DNA of 64,000 nt from Rhynchopus sp. YZ270_cl-10 (lineage: Eukaryota > Euglenozoa > Diplonemea > Diplonemida > Diplonemidae), in the NCBI GenBank assembly GCA_964035575.1, contig OZ037874.1, forward strand, positions 496,001 to 560,000. The letters run 5' to 3'. The translations under genes were made by a program, and so were the position numbers. Positions within the stretch are counted from its first letter, which is position 1. The number at the start of each line of letters is the position of its first letter. The notes under the pieces are model-generated. The model did not search any database and had not been told where the DNA came from. It worked only from the letters and a program-made list of their open reading frames with translations. This document shows, one piece after another, positions 1 through 11,369 of the stretch.

Positions 1-1670
1 GCACAGACATGGGATGGTGGGACTGTCTATACGGAGGGGAGATGGGGTGCTAGGGGGTAAAAGAAAACTGGTGAAGGAATACTTTGTCACCTTCATCGCG
101 ACAGAAACTTTCCTTGTATATTGCATATCCCCAAAAAATTAAACCTAGCCTTTCGCGGATCCAAAGGTCATGGGGGAAAAAAATATACCCTCAGAAAAGA
201 AGCGGATCCAGAATCCAGATTAGGTTAAATTTATTAGTGAAGGCACCCGAAGATGAACTCCACTATAGTTTTTTTTTTTTTTTTCCCTGATTACCGCACC
301 GTGTATTTGCAATTAGTATGTGAATGCAAACTGGAAGCTGTCCTCCTCTCTCTTTTCCCTTCTCTTTTTCCCCCACTAAAGAACAAAACACGCACAACAC
401 CTCCCCCCCCTCCTAATTGCTAACTACATGGTGGTGTCCGCCACCATAGCATACCCTTTTCAGATACACATCACACTGAAGTTGTCTCTTTTCTTTTTTT
501 CTTTTTCTTCAATACAAAATAGAGAATACGTTGTAGTATAAGATGAACCTAAGCAGCTGCTTCGCAACCTCAAAGCAGTCAGACTCAGCAGCAAAAATTT
601 TCTGGCAATAATATTACCAGCGACGAGGTTTTAAAAAAAAAAAGCCACCCACTTCTGGGATTTTTGTTTTCTTTTCAAAACCCAAGCTAGCGCCAAAATA
701 TGGCAGACAGGGATTCTCACGGGGAAATCCCCCCCAAAAAAAAAAAGTGGGGTACCAAAAGTTGAAAACCAAGATTTATTCATTTTATCATTTTTTTTGA
801 AGATTGACCTCACCACTGACCGGATGGATGCTAGAAATGCAAATACCGGGGACCTTAGGAAGGGAAAAAAATATATTGATGCAGGCTCCATGAAAGAGCA
901 TTTAGGAATGCTTCGAACATATAAAAGCAAAGCTTCCTTTTGAAAAAGCATTCGTCAACAAATGCCATTACACACAACACATGGGGCAAACATTCCATAC
1001 AGGAATGTGCCTATCACTCATTTCAAACACACAACCACATGGGGGCGTTTCCCATGCTAAATGAGGTCACACCGATGAGCAAATAACTTATAATTCTACT
1101 TATATTTTCATTGTAACTTTCCAGGTATTTTCCAAAAAATCCCAGAATTGGGCTAAGTATTTTTTTTGGTTTTTAACCCCTCGCAGACACCCTGTAAGCC
1201 AACAATGAAAGCACAAATAAAACCTCTAATCAAAGTCATTTACTTCATCATTGTGTACATAATGGACCACTCAGTCACTCTATAAGTAAAGTAAACCAAA
1301 CAGATGTGCCTGGGGGTGAGAAAGGGGGGGAAAGAATTTGACACTAAGAACGGTGTGATTGAACACCCGTTTTTTTTTACTTTGTAGTAATATTTGCACC
1401 ATAAAAAGAACTATTCGATTGAATGAAAAAAAGCAGATAACCAGATTTTCACGTGTGGGTTGGCGTTTTATCTTTTACCTAGTAATAAAAACGAAGTAAA
1501 CAAAAACGTATCATGAAAACCTGGCCTGATGAGATTCATCCAAACAAACAAAAAAAAAGGGTGCATCTCTGTGAATGAGGAATGACTCTGGTCAGCCTCA
1601 GGTGACTCCAAGCGATGGGGTAATTTTGGCATTTTTTTTTTTTTTTTTTTTTTTTTTTTGAAAACTTGCA
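1..1670. other. AT-rich non-coding DNA
   Basis: No gene is supported here. The sequence is dominated by homopolymer A and T runs, and the short open frames carry no recognisable domain. A diverged copy of a recurring motif (consensus around CACCCGARGATGARCTCCAC) lies near 231-268 and is followed by a T run. Confidence 0.6.
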
Positions 1671-2251
1671 CAGGGCTCTCGCCAATCACCCCTTTTGGCC
1701 AAAATGGGGGGTGATTTGGGGTCCCCGAGCTTTCCCCCCGTAAAAGCGGTCGCGCGCGCGCTTCGCGCGCGCGACTCCCTGCCAGTGCAGGGAGGTGAGG
1801 CGCTTTCTCCCCTCGTTTGGGGTCAGCTTGTTTTTATGCCCAAAAAAATTTTCAGCACTGCTGACCAGGGACATTGGGAACATTGGGAACTGTATGTACG
1901 TGCTTTTTTTTTGCGGAGCAAAAAAAATAATACAAAATGGCGCCGCAGGCGAAAAAAATTTAAGGTACGGTGTAAAAAGCTAGCTTTTACATCACATACT
2001 CACTCAATGAAACCTTTTTTGCGGAGCAAAAAAGGAAAAATGGCGCCGCAGGCAAAAAAAAATTGAGGTACAGACTAGATGATGCGGTCAGCAACCCAGT
2101 TCCCCATGGTACTCCCGTGGTTCAACCCTGGGATTTTTTTTTTTTTTTTTTTTTTTGGAGGGGTGATCCGAAACCCGGATCACCCCTCTTTTTTTTTAAT
2201 TTTTTTTTTTTGGGTGATTTAAAACCCGATCACCCCCCGGCGAGAGCCATG
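1671..2251. mobile_element. hAT-type MITE with 8-bp target duplication
   Basis: The ends are CAGGGCTCTCGCC and, inverted, CATGGCTCTCGCC. Both sides carry the perfect 8-bp direct repeat AACTTGCA (1663-1670 and 2252-2259). Eight-base target duplications and CARGG-type ends are hallmarks of hAT transposons. The 581-bp interior has no transposase. It contains GGGTGAT/ATCACCCC subterminal repeats and two GGCGCCGCAGGC boxes. A 140-bp part (about 1930-2075) matches the interior of another hAT-type element near 51950-52085. It lies exactly at the left border of the long-inverted-repeat element that follows. Confidence 0.85.
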
Positions 2252-2257
2252 AACTTG

Positions 2258-2566
2258 CACGGTGGAGTCTACCCGGGGGGGAGTTACTCTTTGGGGGGGA
2301 CTTAAAGGGGGACTCAAAGAGTCCCCCTAGGGGGACTATAGTCCCCCTAGGTGGACTCTTTTGGTGGGTTCTTGTGGGTTGTGGGGGCTGGTGCTGACAG
2401 GTATGTACACACCAGGGGGGTGGTGAGGGTCCCAGATGGGGCCCAGGGAGGTAAAAGGTCATGTTGTGCATATCATTGCACAGTTTATACAGTGCAAACT
2501 GTTGTTTGCCATTAGATGCGATACAATGACAGAGTCTTGTTGCTTATTTCCTTTCAGTCCTCAGTT
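2258..2566 (+). repeat. Left arm of 309-bp inverted repeat
   Basis: This arm is inverted relative to 5243-5551, with high identity and small differences in the G-rich outer part. The outer border reads CACGGTGGAGTCTACCC. It contains self-complementary blocks such as GGGGGACTATAGTCCCCC. Transcripts crossing both arms could fold into a very long hairpin. Confidence 0.9.
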
Positions 2567-5242
2567 GTTAACGCCTGATGTGGTTTGCATGTTTGAAATG
2601 AAAAGCTATGAGCAGCTGCGCACGGGAGACGTGCCGAGAGAAGGAGCCGTCGCCATACTGGATAAGGCGACGGCCTACAACCATCCAGACCCACCCCAAC
2701 TCTAGGGATGGACCCTCGGTCGCTGTCGTGATGATGGAGTCCCTCTACGGCAGCAGCCCCTCCTGGGCCTCCCCCCACCAGCACCTTCATCATGTGCGCC
2801 AGGCAGGCACCTACATCGCCATATATACAGTCGCTCTCCGCACTCCACTCCAACATACTCAGGTCGATGCACCTGGGTGGCTACACCACAGATGATGCGA
2901 GCGGTGTTAAAGGACGCTAGCGACCCCCACCTGGCAGAAGACCCCCGAGAAGACCGCACGCAAATGGCTTGCGAAAGCACATCGTGGATACCTCCGTGAC
3001 TGCAGCACGCGATTGCAAGAACACCCGCCTGCTGATGCGACTGCTCGTGGAGGTGCACCCCGACACCGACCTCCGTCGCGTATCGGGCTTCGACGGCGTG
3101 CTGAGGATGAGGCCGCAGGCAGCCTCACGCGAGAGGGTGGTGTGGCTGAGCCGGAGCACAGCCTCAAGGCTCGTGAAGCAGCATTGCTGCATCACGGGAG
3201 GGTGATGATCGCCTCACCCAAATATTTTGGGCTTGTCGTACGCCCCGTACAGGAACGCAGCGCATGCGCCGCCAGAAGTCGCTCCTCATGCGGGCCCAAA
3301 GACCACCCAACCGCGGACTTTGTCGCCGCACTCAACAACAGCGGCCTCGCGTGCGCAACGCAGACCGTGCCGAGCACTGGGAAGACCTGGTGCGTTAAGT
3401 TAACATCATGACACCCGTCCCCAAAGACGCATGTGTCATCAAGGGAAGCCGGTGATGGCTTGCCAGGCCCAGCCTGGTCACCGATTCAGAAGCAGGAAGA
3501 GGGCGGCCCGGCCACACCCGACAGCGCCAAGCCTGAGGCGAAACGGCAATGCAAGCCGAAAAAAAGGGGGCAAAAGAAATAGTAGGATCGGTAGGTAAGT
3601 AAAGTTGCTTCGTTCATTGCACAAACAAAATAGCAGCAACACGACCACTGCAGCCGAGGGAGAGGAGTCGAGGGAGGAGCTGCAGAGGCAGAACCTCGAC
3701 CTTCTGCGACAGCTGGTGGAACTGAAGCAGCAGCTATAGCGTGACGGCACAGCTCACCGTCACCACCAACCAAGACACTGCGATGACAGCAAAGACCCCT
3801 TCTCAAGAGGTCTCTGCCACCTCCACAACTGGGATGCACTCCACGCTCCCTAACCCCGGACCCAAACCCCTCAAGTGTCTCTCCGACAACATCAACGGAT
3901 TGACACAAACGACACGAGCAGAAGCTGACGTGCCGTCTGCAGGACACTGCGTTTGATGCAGGGGTGCAGGTTGTGCTTGCCCGCCGCTTTGCCGACATCA
4001 AGTGTCCTGCTCAGTACAGTGTAACGCATACGGGAGACAACGGGTCACTGTCGCGTTGTGGAACGCTCTGCATCTATAGTAGCAGGCGTGGGCATGTTGG
4101 CGGCTTCGACACAGAAACCTACGAGACTGTCTTCATTTGATTGATGCGGACAATTATGTGTACGGTGCGCCTGCCATCTCTCAGTGCAAGACACGCTGCT
4201 ACCTGCCTTGTGGGGATTGCCTTCTCAAGGTTGCACTTCCGGGTGGGGAGGTGGTCCGCAAAGTCGACTGCGCTTCGTGGACCTTGTTCTCCTGTGGCAG
4301 TGTTGTTGTCTCGTATGGCAAAGACGGCGTCTCTGTGTATGACGAAGACCTGACGTTGCTCTGCTCTCTCTCGCACGAAGAGTGTGTTACTCTACTGCTC
4401 GCCCAAAAAGAGTACGACGTTGTCTGCCTTAAGGAACTCAAAGCGAGCCAGACAGGCGACATTGGCTTCGACGTATACATTATGTATGATACAAACGCAT
4501 GCGTATCCAAAAGCGTGCGAAGGGGGCGACGGCATCGGGAGGCGGCATCTACGTCCGCACCACACGCACATACAAACACATCTTCACTTCTCCAGAGAGC
4601 AGCGTGACGGAGAGACTCGCCTTCGAAGTGGAAGGTGTGCGATTCTGCAATATGCACAGGCCAAGTGCGGCAGGCCTGCACAAAAATGACACACTACGTG
4701 CCGACGGCAACGTTTCAGAACTGCCCACACAAGGGAAGGTGGTGGTTGCGGGGACGTGAACGCGCACCACCGATCCTGGGCACACTGCACTACACGACGC
4801 TATGCCACTGCACAAAAAAGGGAAAGACATGACTGACCCTCGTCGTACCGCCCGATCTCCCTTACCGGCAGTGTGTCGAAGGTGATGGAGAAACTGGTGA
4901 GGCGACGCATGCACCAACTGATGAGCCAGCCAGACTCTTCAGTGAACAACCTCCACTCAGCTTAGGACGAGCCACCCTCGTGCTCCACCGGAAGGCAGCA
5001 AAGGTGATCACCGGTGCGACTACATGTCGCACGGTCAGGACGTGTTGTGGGAGGCACCGCAGACCACAGCGTACCACCAACGACTACGAGAAGTTTGTAG
5101 GACTGCCCGGCTCGCTTGGGCATGCTGTGTTTAACAAACTAAACCAGGCATTTTCATAGTTCATGAAATGCTAGAGACATACATCTTAGGTACGTACGTA
5201 ATACGCGGTAAATAGGTAGCAAAAATAATAAAATACATAGTG
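2567..5242 (+). mobile_element. Decayed non-LTR retrotransposon (LINE)
   Basis: Coding pieces run in the plus direction in the normal LINE order. The frames at 3013-3411 look like an ORF1 region and include a cysteine/histidine patch (CGPKDHPTAD) reminiscent of zinc knuckles. At about 4400-4760 an AP-endonuclease-like region reads YDVVCLKELKA, then GGGIYVRTTRTYKHI, LAFEVEGVRFCNMHRP and KVVVAG. At about 4828-4965 a reverse-transcriptase start region reads SSYRPISLTGSVSKVMEKLV, a classic LINE RT motif. The pieces lie in different frames with stops between them, so it is inactive. The palm catalytic region (FxDD) was not found, so the 3' half appears to be missing. No poly-A tail or target duplication is visible. 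Confidence 0.75.
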
Positions 5243-5551
5243 AACTGAGGACTGAAAGGAAATAAGCAACAAGACTCTGTCATTGTATCGCATCTAATGG
5301 CAAACAACAGTTTGCACTGTATAAACTGTGCAATGATATGCACAACATGACCTTTTACCTCCCTGGGCCCCATCTGGGACCCTCACCACCCCCCTGGTGT
5401 GTACATACCTGTCAGCACCAGCCCCCACAACCCACAAGAACCCACCAAAAGAGTCCACCTAGGGGGACTATAGTCCCCCTAGGGGGACTATGGAGTCCCC
5501 CTAATCCGACACCCCAAAAGAGTAACTCCCCCCCGGGTAGACTCCACCGTG
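5243..5551 (-). repeat. Right arm of 309-bp inverted repeat
   Basis: Reverse complement of 2258-2566 and equal in length. The outer border is GACTCCACCGTG. The arms match up to the sequence TCAGTT/AACTGA at their inner borders, where LINE-derived or unrelated AT-rich sequence begins. Confidence 0.9.
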
Positions 5552-5555
5552 TGGT

Positions 5556-6173
5556 CAGTGCTCCCGCTAAGGCCGGGTGGTCGGTCATATTTGTTTTCAT
5601 AATTTCCGTTTTTTATTTATGGCAACATTATACCATATACCCTGCAGTTTTTTTTTCCTAGTGCTTATTATTACTATCCAACTGCGAAGTTCGGCACTAA
5701 CGTGGCACACGAATTATCAGTAACCTCAGTACATTTACAAAAAATAAACGGCGGTCATGGTACCCAAAGGCTCCTGGCGAAGCCACGGTACGCATCATTT
5801 CTAGAAATATCGACATAAAATGGCACTGTCGTTGGTAATTTTACTTTCATATTTTGTCAAACCACAAGTTTTTGGCGAAGCCACGGTACGCAACATTTAA
5901 GAAAAAATGCCAAGCTAGCGCCGCAGGCGCACGGTACGCTACTTTTTTTCCTTCGCCAGGCTGCATGCTTCCCTTTCCTTCGTCATTTGACTGGGAGATG
6001 AGCGGCATTTCTCAAAAATAAATACCGGGGGGTGGTCTCGGGGTCCCGAGACCCACCCCCGCCACCACCCTCACCCCAAGGCCGGTCATATATGACCGGC
6101 CTCTTTTTCCCTCTTTTTTTATTTATTATTTATTGGTCATATATGACCGGCTTTTTCCTTAGCGGGAGCACTG
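5556..6173. mobile_element. MITE, probably hAT-like
   Basis: The ends are a perfect 17-bp inverted repeat, CAGTGCTCCCGCTAAGG. The interior (about 5745-6000) is homologous to the interiors of the hAT MITEs at 48347 and 54866. It includes two CTGGCGAAGCCACGGTACGC-type boxes and a GCGCCGCAGGCGCACGGTACGC-type box. The flanking 8-mers do not match, so the target duplication is lost or the element was moved by recombination. A GGTCATATATGACC palindrome occurs twice near the right end. Confidence 0.7.
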
Positions 6174-7614
6174 AACTTGGTTGTATTAGTGCAGACACCC
6201 GAGGATGAGCTCCACTCTTTGTTTTTTTTGGGGAAATCGGAGATAAACAGGCCCTATCGGACCGTAGCACATAGAGAAAGGAAGTGGACAACCGGCACAT
6301 TGATGTGAAACATCGCACAAGAAAGGGGAAGAGGATGGGGGGAGTTTGTAAGTTTGTTTGTTTTGTCTTTTTGTTTTTGCTACTCTGTTTGTTTTGATTG
6401 TATTTCATTGTAGTACTTCGTAAGGGGGATGGGGGAAAGACCACAAAATCACAATACCGTTTCATGGCACGCTACCAAATTTTTTAACAAAAAAATCATA
6501 AAAATAATCAATAAAAAAATATCTGTGGTTTTGGGGGACATAATACGACTATTTTGGGTTCTTTTTGCCCTGAATTTCAAAAAAAAATGGCACATGGCAA
6601 AAGAAAACGGAGAGAAGGGAAAGAAAGGTTTGTAAGAAGAATGAACCTGAGCCACTGTATTCGTCTCTGCCTTTTTAAGAAAAAAGTCTTGCTTTTGGCA
6701 AATTGGCAAAAAATAGAAAACAACTTCAGGATATGACAGTTAAATGAAATAAAGAAAACACTTTTTTCGTTTATCGCACCGCAAAAGGTTTGTGTTTTTC
6801 ACTGATGAATGTGATGTTAGTGGAAAACCAATACGCTAAAGCGGGCACGCACCCATCCGTCGTTTTCCATTTCTATTCGTCAATGCTTGATAACACAAAA
6901 AAAAAAAAATATTGAGAAAACGCCTACCTTCCGTTCCCTCAAAAACCCCTTCTTCCTTGCTCGCTTTTTCAGAACACATGGAGGGGGGGGAGGGATATGA
7001 CATCAAGTTCACGGTACTCTACTTTGTCAAAAAACATAAGACACGCACTGAAATTAGCTTACTCCTGCCAACTTCTTTCTTTTTTGAAAACTTGGTCGTA
7101 TTAGTGTAGACACCCGAGGATGAACTCCACTATACTTTCTTTTTTAAACGTTTTCCATCACTAAATCACACAACACACACCCCCTTCCCCCTTCCCCCTT
7201 TCCCTAGTGGTAACCCTCTTTCATAAGTACGCAGTAAGTAGTGAGCGTAGCGAGCTACGTCTTGGGAGGTCTAGAGAATATAAATGAATGAGTGCTTATC
7301 CCCCCTTGATTTTCTTTAACCACTTTTGAGTAAAAGGTTGGAAGGGGAGGAGGTTGGGAAGGTTCACAAACAAAAAACGTCACCTATCTGCAGAATTTCT
7401 GTTTTTTGGCTCCCTTCCCCACAAACACACCACCTCCCCCGCACGCGAGATTAAATAAGAAAAAAGACCCGACTATTTTCCCCCAAAACGTTACTTTTAT
7501 GCCTTTAAGACACCACAACAACAACAGGGGAAAAAACACCATTCTTCACACGTAACTCTATTCTCTAGGCCTCCCTCTCTCTCTCTCTCTCTCAGTTTCC
7601 GTAAAGTTTACTTA
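6174..7614. other. Non-coding AT-rich DNA
   Basis: No open frame here has a recognisable domain. Besides the 35-nt motif copies at 6184 and 7098 I see only homopolymers, a CT-dinucleotide run near 7570-7592 and no gene. Confidence 0.5.
7098..7135 (+). repeat. Recurring ~35-nt motif
   Basis: A copy of TAGTGTAGACACCCGAGGAT followed by GAACTCCACTATA. Related copies in the same orientation lie near 231-268, 6184-6221 and 11599-11636, with a weaker one near 9648-9683. All are followed by a T-rich run. The function is unknown. It could be the end of a dispersed element or a conserved 3'-end signal. Confidence 0.6.
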
Positions 7615-8018
7615 GGGCACGGTAATTTTTTTTCTTGGTAAGCGTCAGACCACTTCTCAAAAAAAAGTACGCACGCACGCAAAAAAAAATTATACAGTAA
7701 AAAAAATTATGAGTGGTGAAAAAAATTATAGAGGAAAATTATAGTGGGGGAAATACAGGTACCAAAAATATTTTCCCACCAATTTTTGCCCACAAAAAAT
7801 CGGGGAGAATTTTTTTTGATTTCGGCTCTCAGGAGTCTGTGTGTGCTGTGATGGGGTCAATTTGCGCTGAAAAATGTACATTTTTTACCTAAAATACATT
7901 GTTGAGTTATTGAGGGTCCCCCCTTATATTTTTTTTTTTCTGCATAATTTTTTTCCCTGGAATCTCAAAAAAAAAGTACGCACGCAGACGCTTACCAAAA
8001 ATAAAAATTACCGTGCCC
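7615..8018. mobile_element. PIF/Harbinger-type MITE
   Basis: Inverted ends of about 32 bp begin GGGCACGGTAATTTTT and continue to GGTAAGCGTC. The flanks are TTA direct repeats (7612-7614 and 8019-8021). A TWA target duplication with GGG/GGC-starting ends is typical of the PIF/Harbinger superfamily (Tourist MITEs). The 404-bp interior has no transposase. Subterminal AAAGTACGCACGC blocks occur near both ends. Confidence 0.75.
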
Positions 8019-8035
8019 TTACGTATTTTTCTAAA

Positions 8036-8245
8036 AACGAAAGTTTCTGGCGAAGCCACGGTACGCAACATTTCAAAAAAAAAAATGCGCTTAAAATTGA
8101 CCATTTTTACAACCAAACTATGTCATGGGAAGGGTGCATTGCAAGCTTGCGCCGCAGGCGCACGGTACGCTACTTTTTTTCTTCCGCCATGCTGCATGCT
8201 TCCTTTTCCTTCGGCGTTTGACCAATTGAGTCGCGTTCTGGTCTC
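8036..8245 (+). repeat. hAT-MITE interior fragment
   Basis: Closely related to the interiors of the MITEs at 48347-48979 and 54866-55498. The block runs from TTTCTGGCGAAGCCACGG through the GCGCCGCAGGCGCACGGTACGC-type box to ACCAATTGAGTCGCGTTCTG. Neither hAT terminus is present, so this is a remnant. The Harbinger-type MITE abuts its left side. Confidence 0.7.
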
Positions 8246-8344
8246 CCATGGTCGATGAAACGATGAGAAAAAAACGCCAAAAACTCGTAACGATGGTTAG
8301 CAAAATGCCTGCCGAACCCCTCCTCAAAAAAATAATAGTTATAT

Positions 8345-8491
8345 ACTCCAGGGAGAAATTGAAGCTTTTTTTCCCCGAGGGGGGTGCAACTCCCAAGGAT
8401 GTGTATTTCCCGAGCCGAAGGCGAGGGAAATACGAATCCGAGGGAGTTGGCACCCCCCAAGGGGAAAAATCTTCAATTTCTCCCAGGAGTT
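8345..8491. repeat. Large imperfect palindrome (foldback)
   Basis: The sequence from ACTCCAGGGAGAAATTGAAG to CTTCAATTTCTCCCAGGAGT folds back on itself over nearly its whole 147 bp. Paired inner blocks are GGGGGGTGCAACTCCC with GGGAGTTGGCACCCCCC, and GTATTTCCC with GGGAAATAC. It may be a foldback MITE. No target duplication was recognised. Confidence 0.7.
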
Positions 8492-8653
8492 TGTAATTTT
8501 ATTGCCTCCAAATAGTGCCGAAAGCCAAAATTTTAGGGGGTTTTGACCCACCGCGTGTGCACATCTGTTGGTGGGTGCTTGGGGTGCCGTACAAAAAGAA
8601 ATGAAGCCGAAAACTAGGAGAGGAGGGTCTTTTTGTATGTCTGAATACTTTTG

Positions 8654-8887
8654 TTAGTGTTTTTTGTTGAGACGGCTGAAGTAACTCCAGATGGTGTTGA
8701 CTTCAATTTCCGTTCTTTGTGCAAGTGATCGAAGTAGCGGTGTAATCTTCTCACGTGGCTTGCGGGACTTGATCTTCGACAATTTCAGAAATCCTTGCAA
8801 AGCGATGTCATGGGTTTCTTTTGTGGGCGCCTTCTTCTGAGCATCCTCATAGATATCTGTGGCCTGCTTCTTGGTAGTCCTTGGCAT
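8654..8887 (-). CDS. Small hypothetical protein, 77 aa
   Basis: Not recognised. The frame begins MPRTTKKQATDIYEDAQKK and is rich in Lys, Arg and Glu. A predicted helical stretch near residues 28-65 ends in TIWSYFSRLNKKH. The composition is coding-like compared with the AT-rich surroundings. It resembles the short basic helix-turn-helix heads of the transposase remnants at 51273 and 52490, but I see no direct motif match. It could be a host micro-protein, an exon, or a transposon relic. Confidence 0.35.
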   Translation of the reverse strand: MPRTTKKQATDIYEDAQKKAPTKETHDIALQGFLKLSKIKSRKPREKITPLLRSLAQRTEIEVNTIWSYFSRLNKKH

Positions 8888-8889
8888 GA

Positions 8890-10208
8890 TCTTGTGGTTT
8901 TGACGTTAAAATCCCTCTGGGAAGTTTTTTGGGTGGAAAAAAACCTCAAAAACGCGTTTTAGACCCCTAGAAAGGCTCAAAACTGCTCAATTCTTGCTGG
9001 AATTGCAAAATTGGGCACTTTTAGGGGTGTGACCAAAAAAATTTTCGAGAGTCTAGTTAGTACGGAGGCGCACCTTAGAAGGCAAAAAATCAAAAAAACA
9101 GCAGGGAAAAATAGACTTTTTATTCCCTGCCCCTTTTTAGCTGGGGTTCCCGGCTATTTACTATTTATTCCCTGCTCAAATTTACTTTTTTTCCCTCACC
9201 CCAGCCATTTACGGCTAAAAAATGCAGGGAAAAAAACCTACTTTATTTCCTGCCCCCCTAAAGCATTTTGGCTTGAGGCACAATATTTGGAGGCAATAAA
9301 ATAAAATAAAAAAATCCTGGTAGGGCAGGAGGGCGGACCTTGCCCTACCAGGAAAAAAAACCAAATTTAATAGGTATGGCGAATGCCATACCAGCCTGAT
9401 CAGGCACGACAGCACTGACAATGGGTCTTGTCAATTTTAAAAATAAGATAAAATAAAATAAAAAGATTCAATCGGGGCATATCCTTATGCGAGAGTGAGA
9501 ATCAGGATAGATTTCAAATATTATTTTTTCTCCTTTTTTATACCTACATTTGGGGTGTCCCAAATAGGCGAGATTTCTGAGCCAAATTTCTTAGGTGCAT
9601 TGTTTGGAACACTCTGCCTCTTATCATTTTTGAAAAATTGTTGGAATAGTGTAGTTGCCACCTTGTACAAGCTCCACTGTCTGTTTTTTTTTTTTTTTTT
9701 TGACATACTGGCTGATGCAGACACCTTGAGGAGGTGCTGGTACACTTTTGGTACATCAAGCTTGCATTCGACAAGCCTGCCCACCCAAAAGAGTGGGTTT
9801 TTTTGTACTTATTGTCATCCCAAGGCAGATATGCTTGAAAATGAATGATGTTTTTTTTTGAAAGAAAAGATGGTAGTTGTCCACCCTCTGTTGTTTTGAT
9901 GGTTTAAAAGAAACGATAGGGCTTGACAGAAGAAAAAAAAAGGACCCACATTCGCTTTTCAAACCACACACCCAATCCCAAATAATACTGAGCGAGACAA
10001 AAAAAAAAAAAAACTCCCCCCCACCACCACCTCTGACCCCCTCCCCTATGATCACCCTTCCTCCCTTTTTTTTTGTGTCGACAATCGCCTAAGAACCCCC
10101 TTGGGGAACCTAGGGTCTATACTCAACATTGGTCGAAACCTTAATACTATGGAAGGTATAGACGTCATTCGTCATCCTTGATTTATTTATTTTTTCTCCC
10201 TTTTTTTT
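8890..10208. other. Non-coding DNA with hairpins
   Basis: No supported gene. From about 9090 to 9260 the sequence alternates GCAGGGAAA and TTTCCCTGC in several mutually complementary copies. A compact hairpin cluster at 9317-9412 is listed separately. The rest is AT-rich with long T and A runs. Confidence 0.5.
9317..9412. repeat. Cluster of three hairpins between AATAA repeats
   Basis: The first stem is TCCTGGTAGGGCA paired with TGCCCTACCAGGA, 13 bp and perfect. The second is GGTATGGC-GAAT-GCCATACC. The third is the palindrome GCCTGATCAGGC. The cluster is flanked on both sides by AAATAAAATAAAATA-type repeats (about 9295-9315 and 9440-9462). This could be a structured RNA or a small foldback element. 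Confidence 0.6.
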
Positions 10209-11369
10209 TCATTTTTTCACGCTTTTTCCAGTAGGTTTGAGGAGTTTCATGATTTCAACTCTTCCTCGCATTGCTGCAACTTGAAGCGCGGTGCAGCCGT
10301 TCGCTGCGGGAAGGTCGACTGACGCACCCCCTTGGAGTAGTGCGTAGACTGCAGGAAAGTTTCCTTCGTACGCTGCAAGGTGGAGCGCGGTGAACCCTCC
10401 AGGACGCGCTGCAACGTTCAAAGGACATCCCCCACGCGCAAGACACGCTACAGACCTACTATCGCCATAGGCCGCAGCGTGATGCAACGCTGTCTGCCCC
10501 CTTTCATCACGCAGCGCTACTACCACTCTCCCAAACCTTTCCACCAACATCCGGACCAATTCATAATGCCCTTTACCCGCTGCAATGTGAAGCGCGGTGC
10601 GCAGTTTTTCATCTTTCGCGCAAGGATCCGCTTCATAATGTAACAATAAGTCTGCCATATCGGATAACCCCAAATCCGCCGTTATATGCAATGCAGTACG
10701 CCCCTTCTTCCCAACCATATCAACCGGGACTGCCTGGAGAAGCGCTTCCACCGCATCTCTGTGTTGTCTAGAGCACGCCAGATGCAGCGCTGGATGCCCC
10801 GCATCACCACAATGCGCTGGATTCGCGTATCCAAGCAACGCTATCACAGTATCAGCAAAACCATGCTGCGCCGCACACTGCAACGCAGTCAACCCTGTAT
10901 TTCCATCAACAGTATCCGCATGGGCGTGAAATTCGAGGAGCGCTTCGCACATTGCGGTTTTCCGGTGGGTAGTAGCAGTGAACAACACTGTGCGACCAAA
11001 GCTGATTGCGTTGGCATCGGCGCCTGCTTCAAGAAGGAGGCGGGGGAGGTCAGGGTCGTCTCCGTCGGTGCAGAGGTCGATGAGGAGCTTAGTGGGAGAG
11101 AAGCCTTCTGGAATGCCACGACGAAGGAGAGTCGCGCGGGCGATTGCTTTTGAAGAAGGAGCTGCAAGCACGACATCACCTTCTTCAAGGTGTAGGTCTG
11201 CAAGGTTGCTGCGCATATCAAGCACACCACCTGCGCGAACCAGCTCAATCAATGAAGCCTCAGTACCCCATACCGAAGCGGCAGCGCGTTGCAGATCCGC
11301 GACAACTCCATTACGGGGCACAGGAACTGCGCGTTCCCCGCTTCCATCAAGTCTGACGGAGACCTCCAT
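10209..11369 (-). CDS. Ubiquitin-fold/ankyrin-repeat protein
   Basis: The predicted protein has 386 aa. Residues 1-75 (MEVSVRLDGSGERAVPVP onward, ending in EEGDVVLAAP) look like a ubiquitin-like beta-grasp domain. From about residue 100 to the end there are roughly eight ankyrin repeats, with the usual GRTALHITADLG, LRTALHIAAGKGHYELV, GQTALHHAAAYGD, GFTALHLAAYEGN and GCTALQVAAMRGR signatures. Ankyrin arrays are protein-interaction scaffolds, so a role in protein binding is inferred. The partner is unknown. An upstream in-frame ATG at 11408 would add 13 residues (MFRFFPPF...). I prefer 11369 because the domain starts there and the extra sequence is low-complexity. It appears to be a single exon with no frameshifts. 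Confidence 0.88.
   Translation of the reverse strand: MEVSVRLDGSGERAVPVPRNGVVADLQRAAASVWGTEASLIELVRAGGVLDMRSNLADLHLEEGDVVLAAPSSKAIARATLLRRGIPEGFSPTKLLIDLCTDGDDPDLPRLLLEAGADANAISFGRTVLFTATTHRKTAMCEALLEFHAHADTVDGNTGLTALQCAAQHGFADTVIALLGYANPAHCGDAGHPALHLACSRQHRDAVEALLQAVPVDMVGKKGRTALHITADLGLSDMADLLLHYEADPCAKDEKLRTALHIAAGKGHYELVRMLVERFGRVVVALRDERGQTALHHAAAYGDSRSVACLARGGCPLNVAARPGGFTALHLAAYEGNFPAVYALLQGGASVDLPAANGCTALQVAAMRGRVEIMKLLKPTGKSVKK

Larger units (their letters stand above)
2258..6173. mobile_element. Composite long-inverted-repeat element
   Basis: Inverted arms of 309 bp (2258-2566 and 5243-5551) bracket a decayed LINE. A MITE (5556-6173) abuts the right arm. AACTTG occurs just outside the left arm (2252-2257) and just outside the MITE (6174-6179). 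A paralogous sequence near 7087-7110 reads straight through AACTTGGTCGTATTAG and looks like the unoccupied site. I infer that the composite occupies one insertion site with a 6-bp duplication. The order of events is uncertain. Confidence 0.6.
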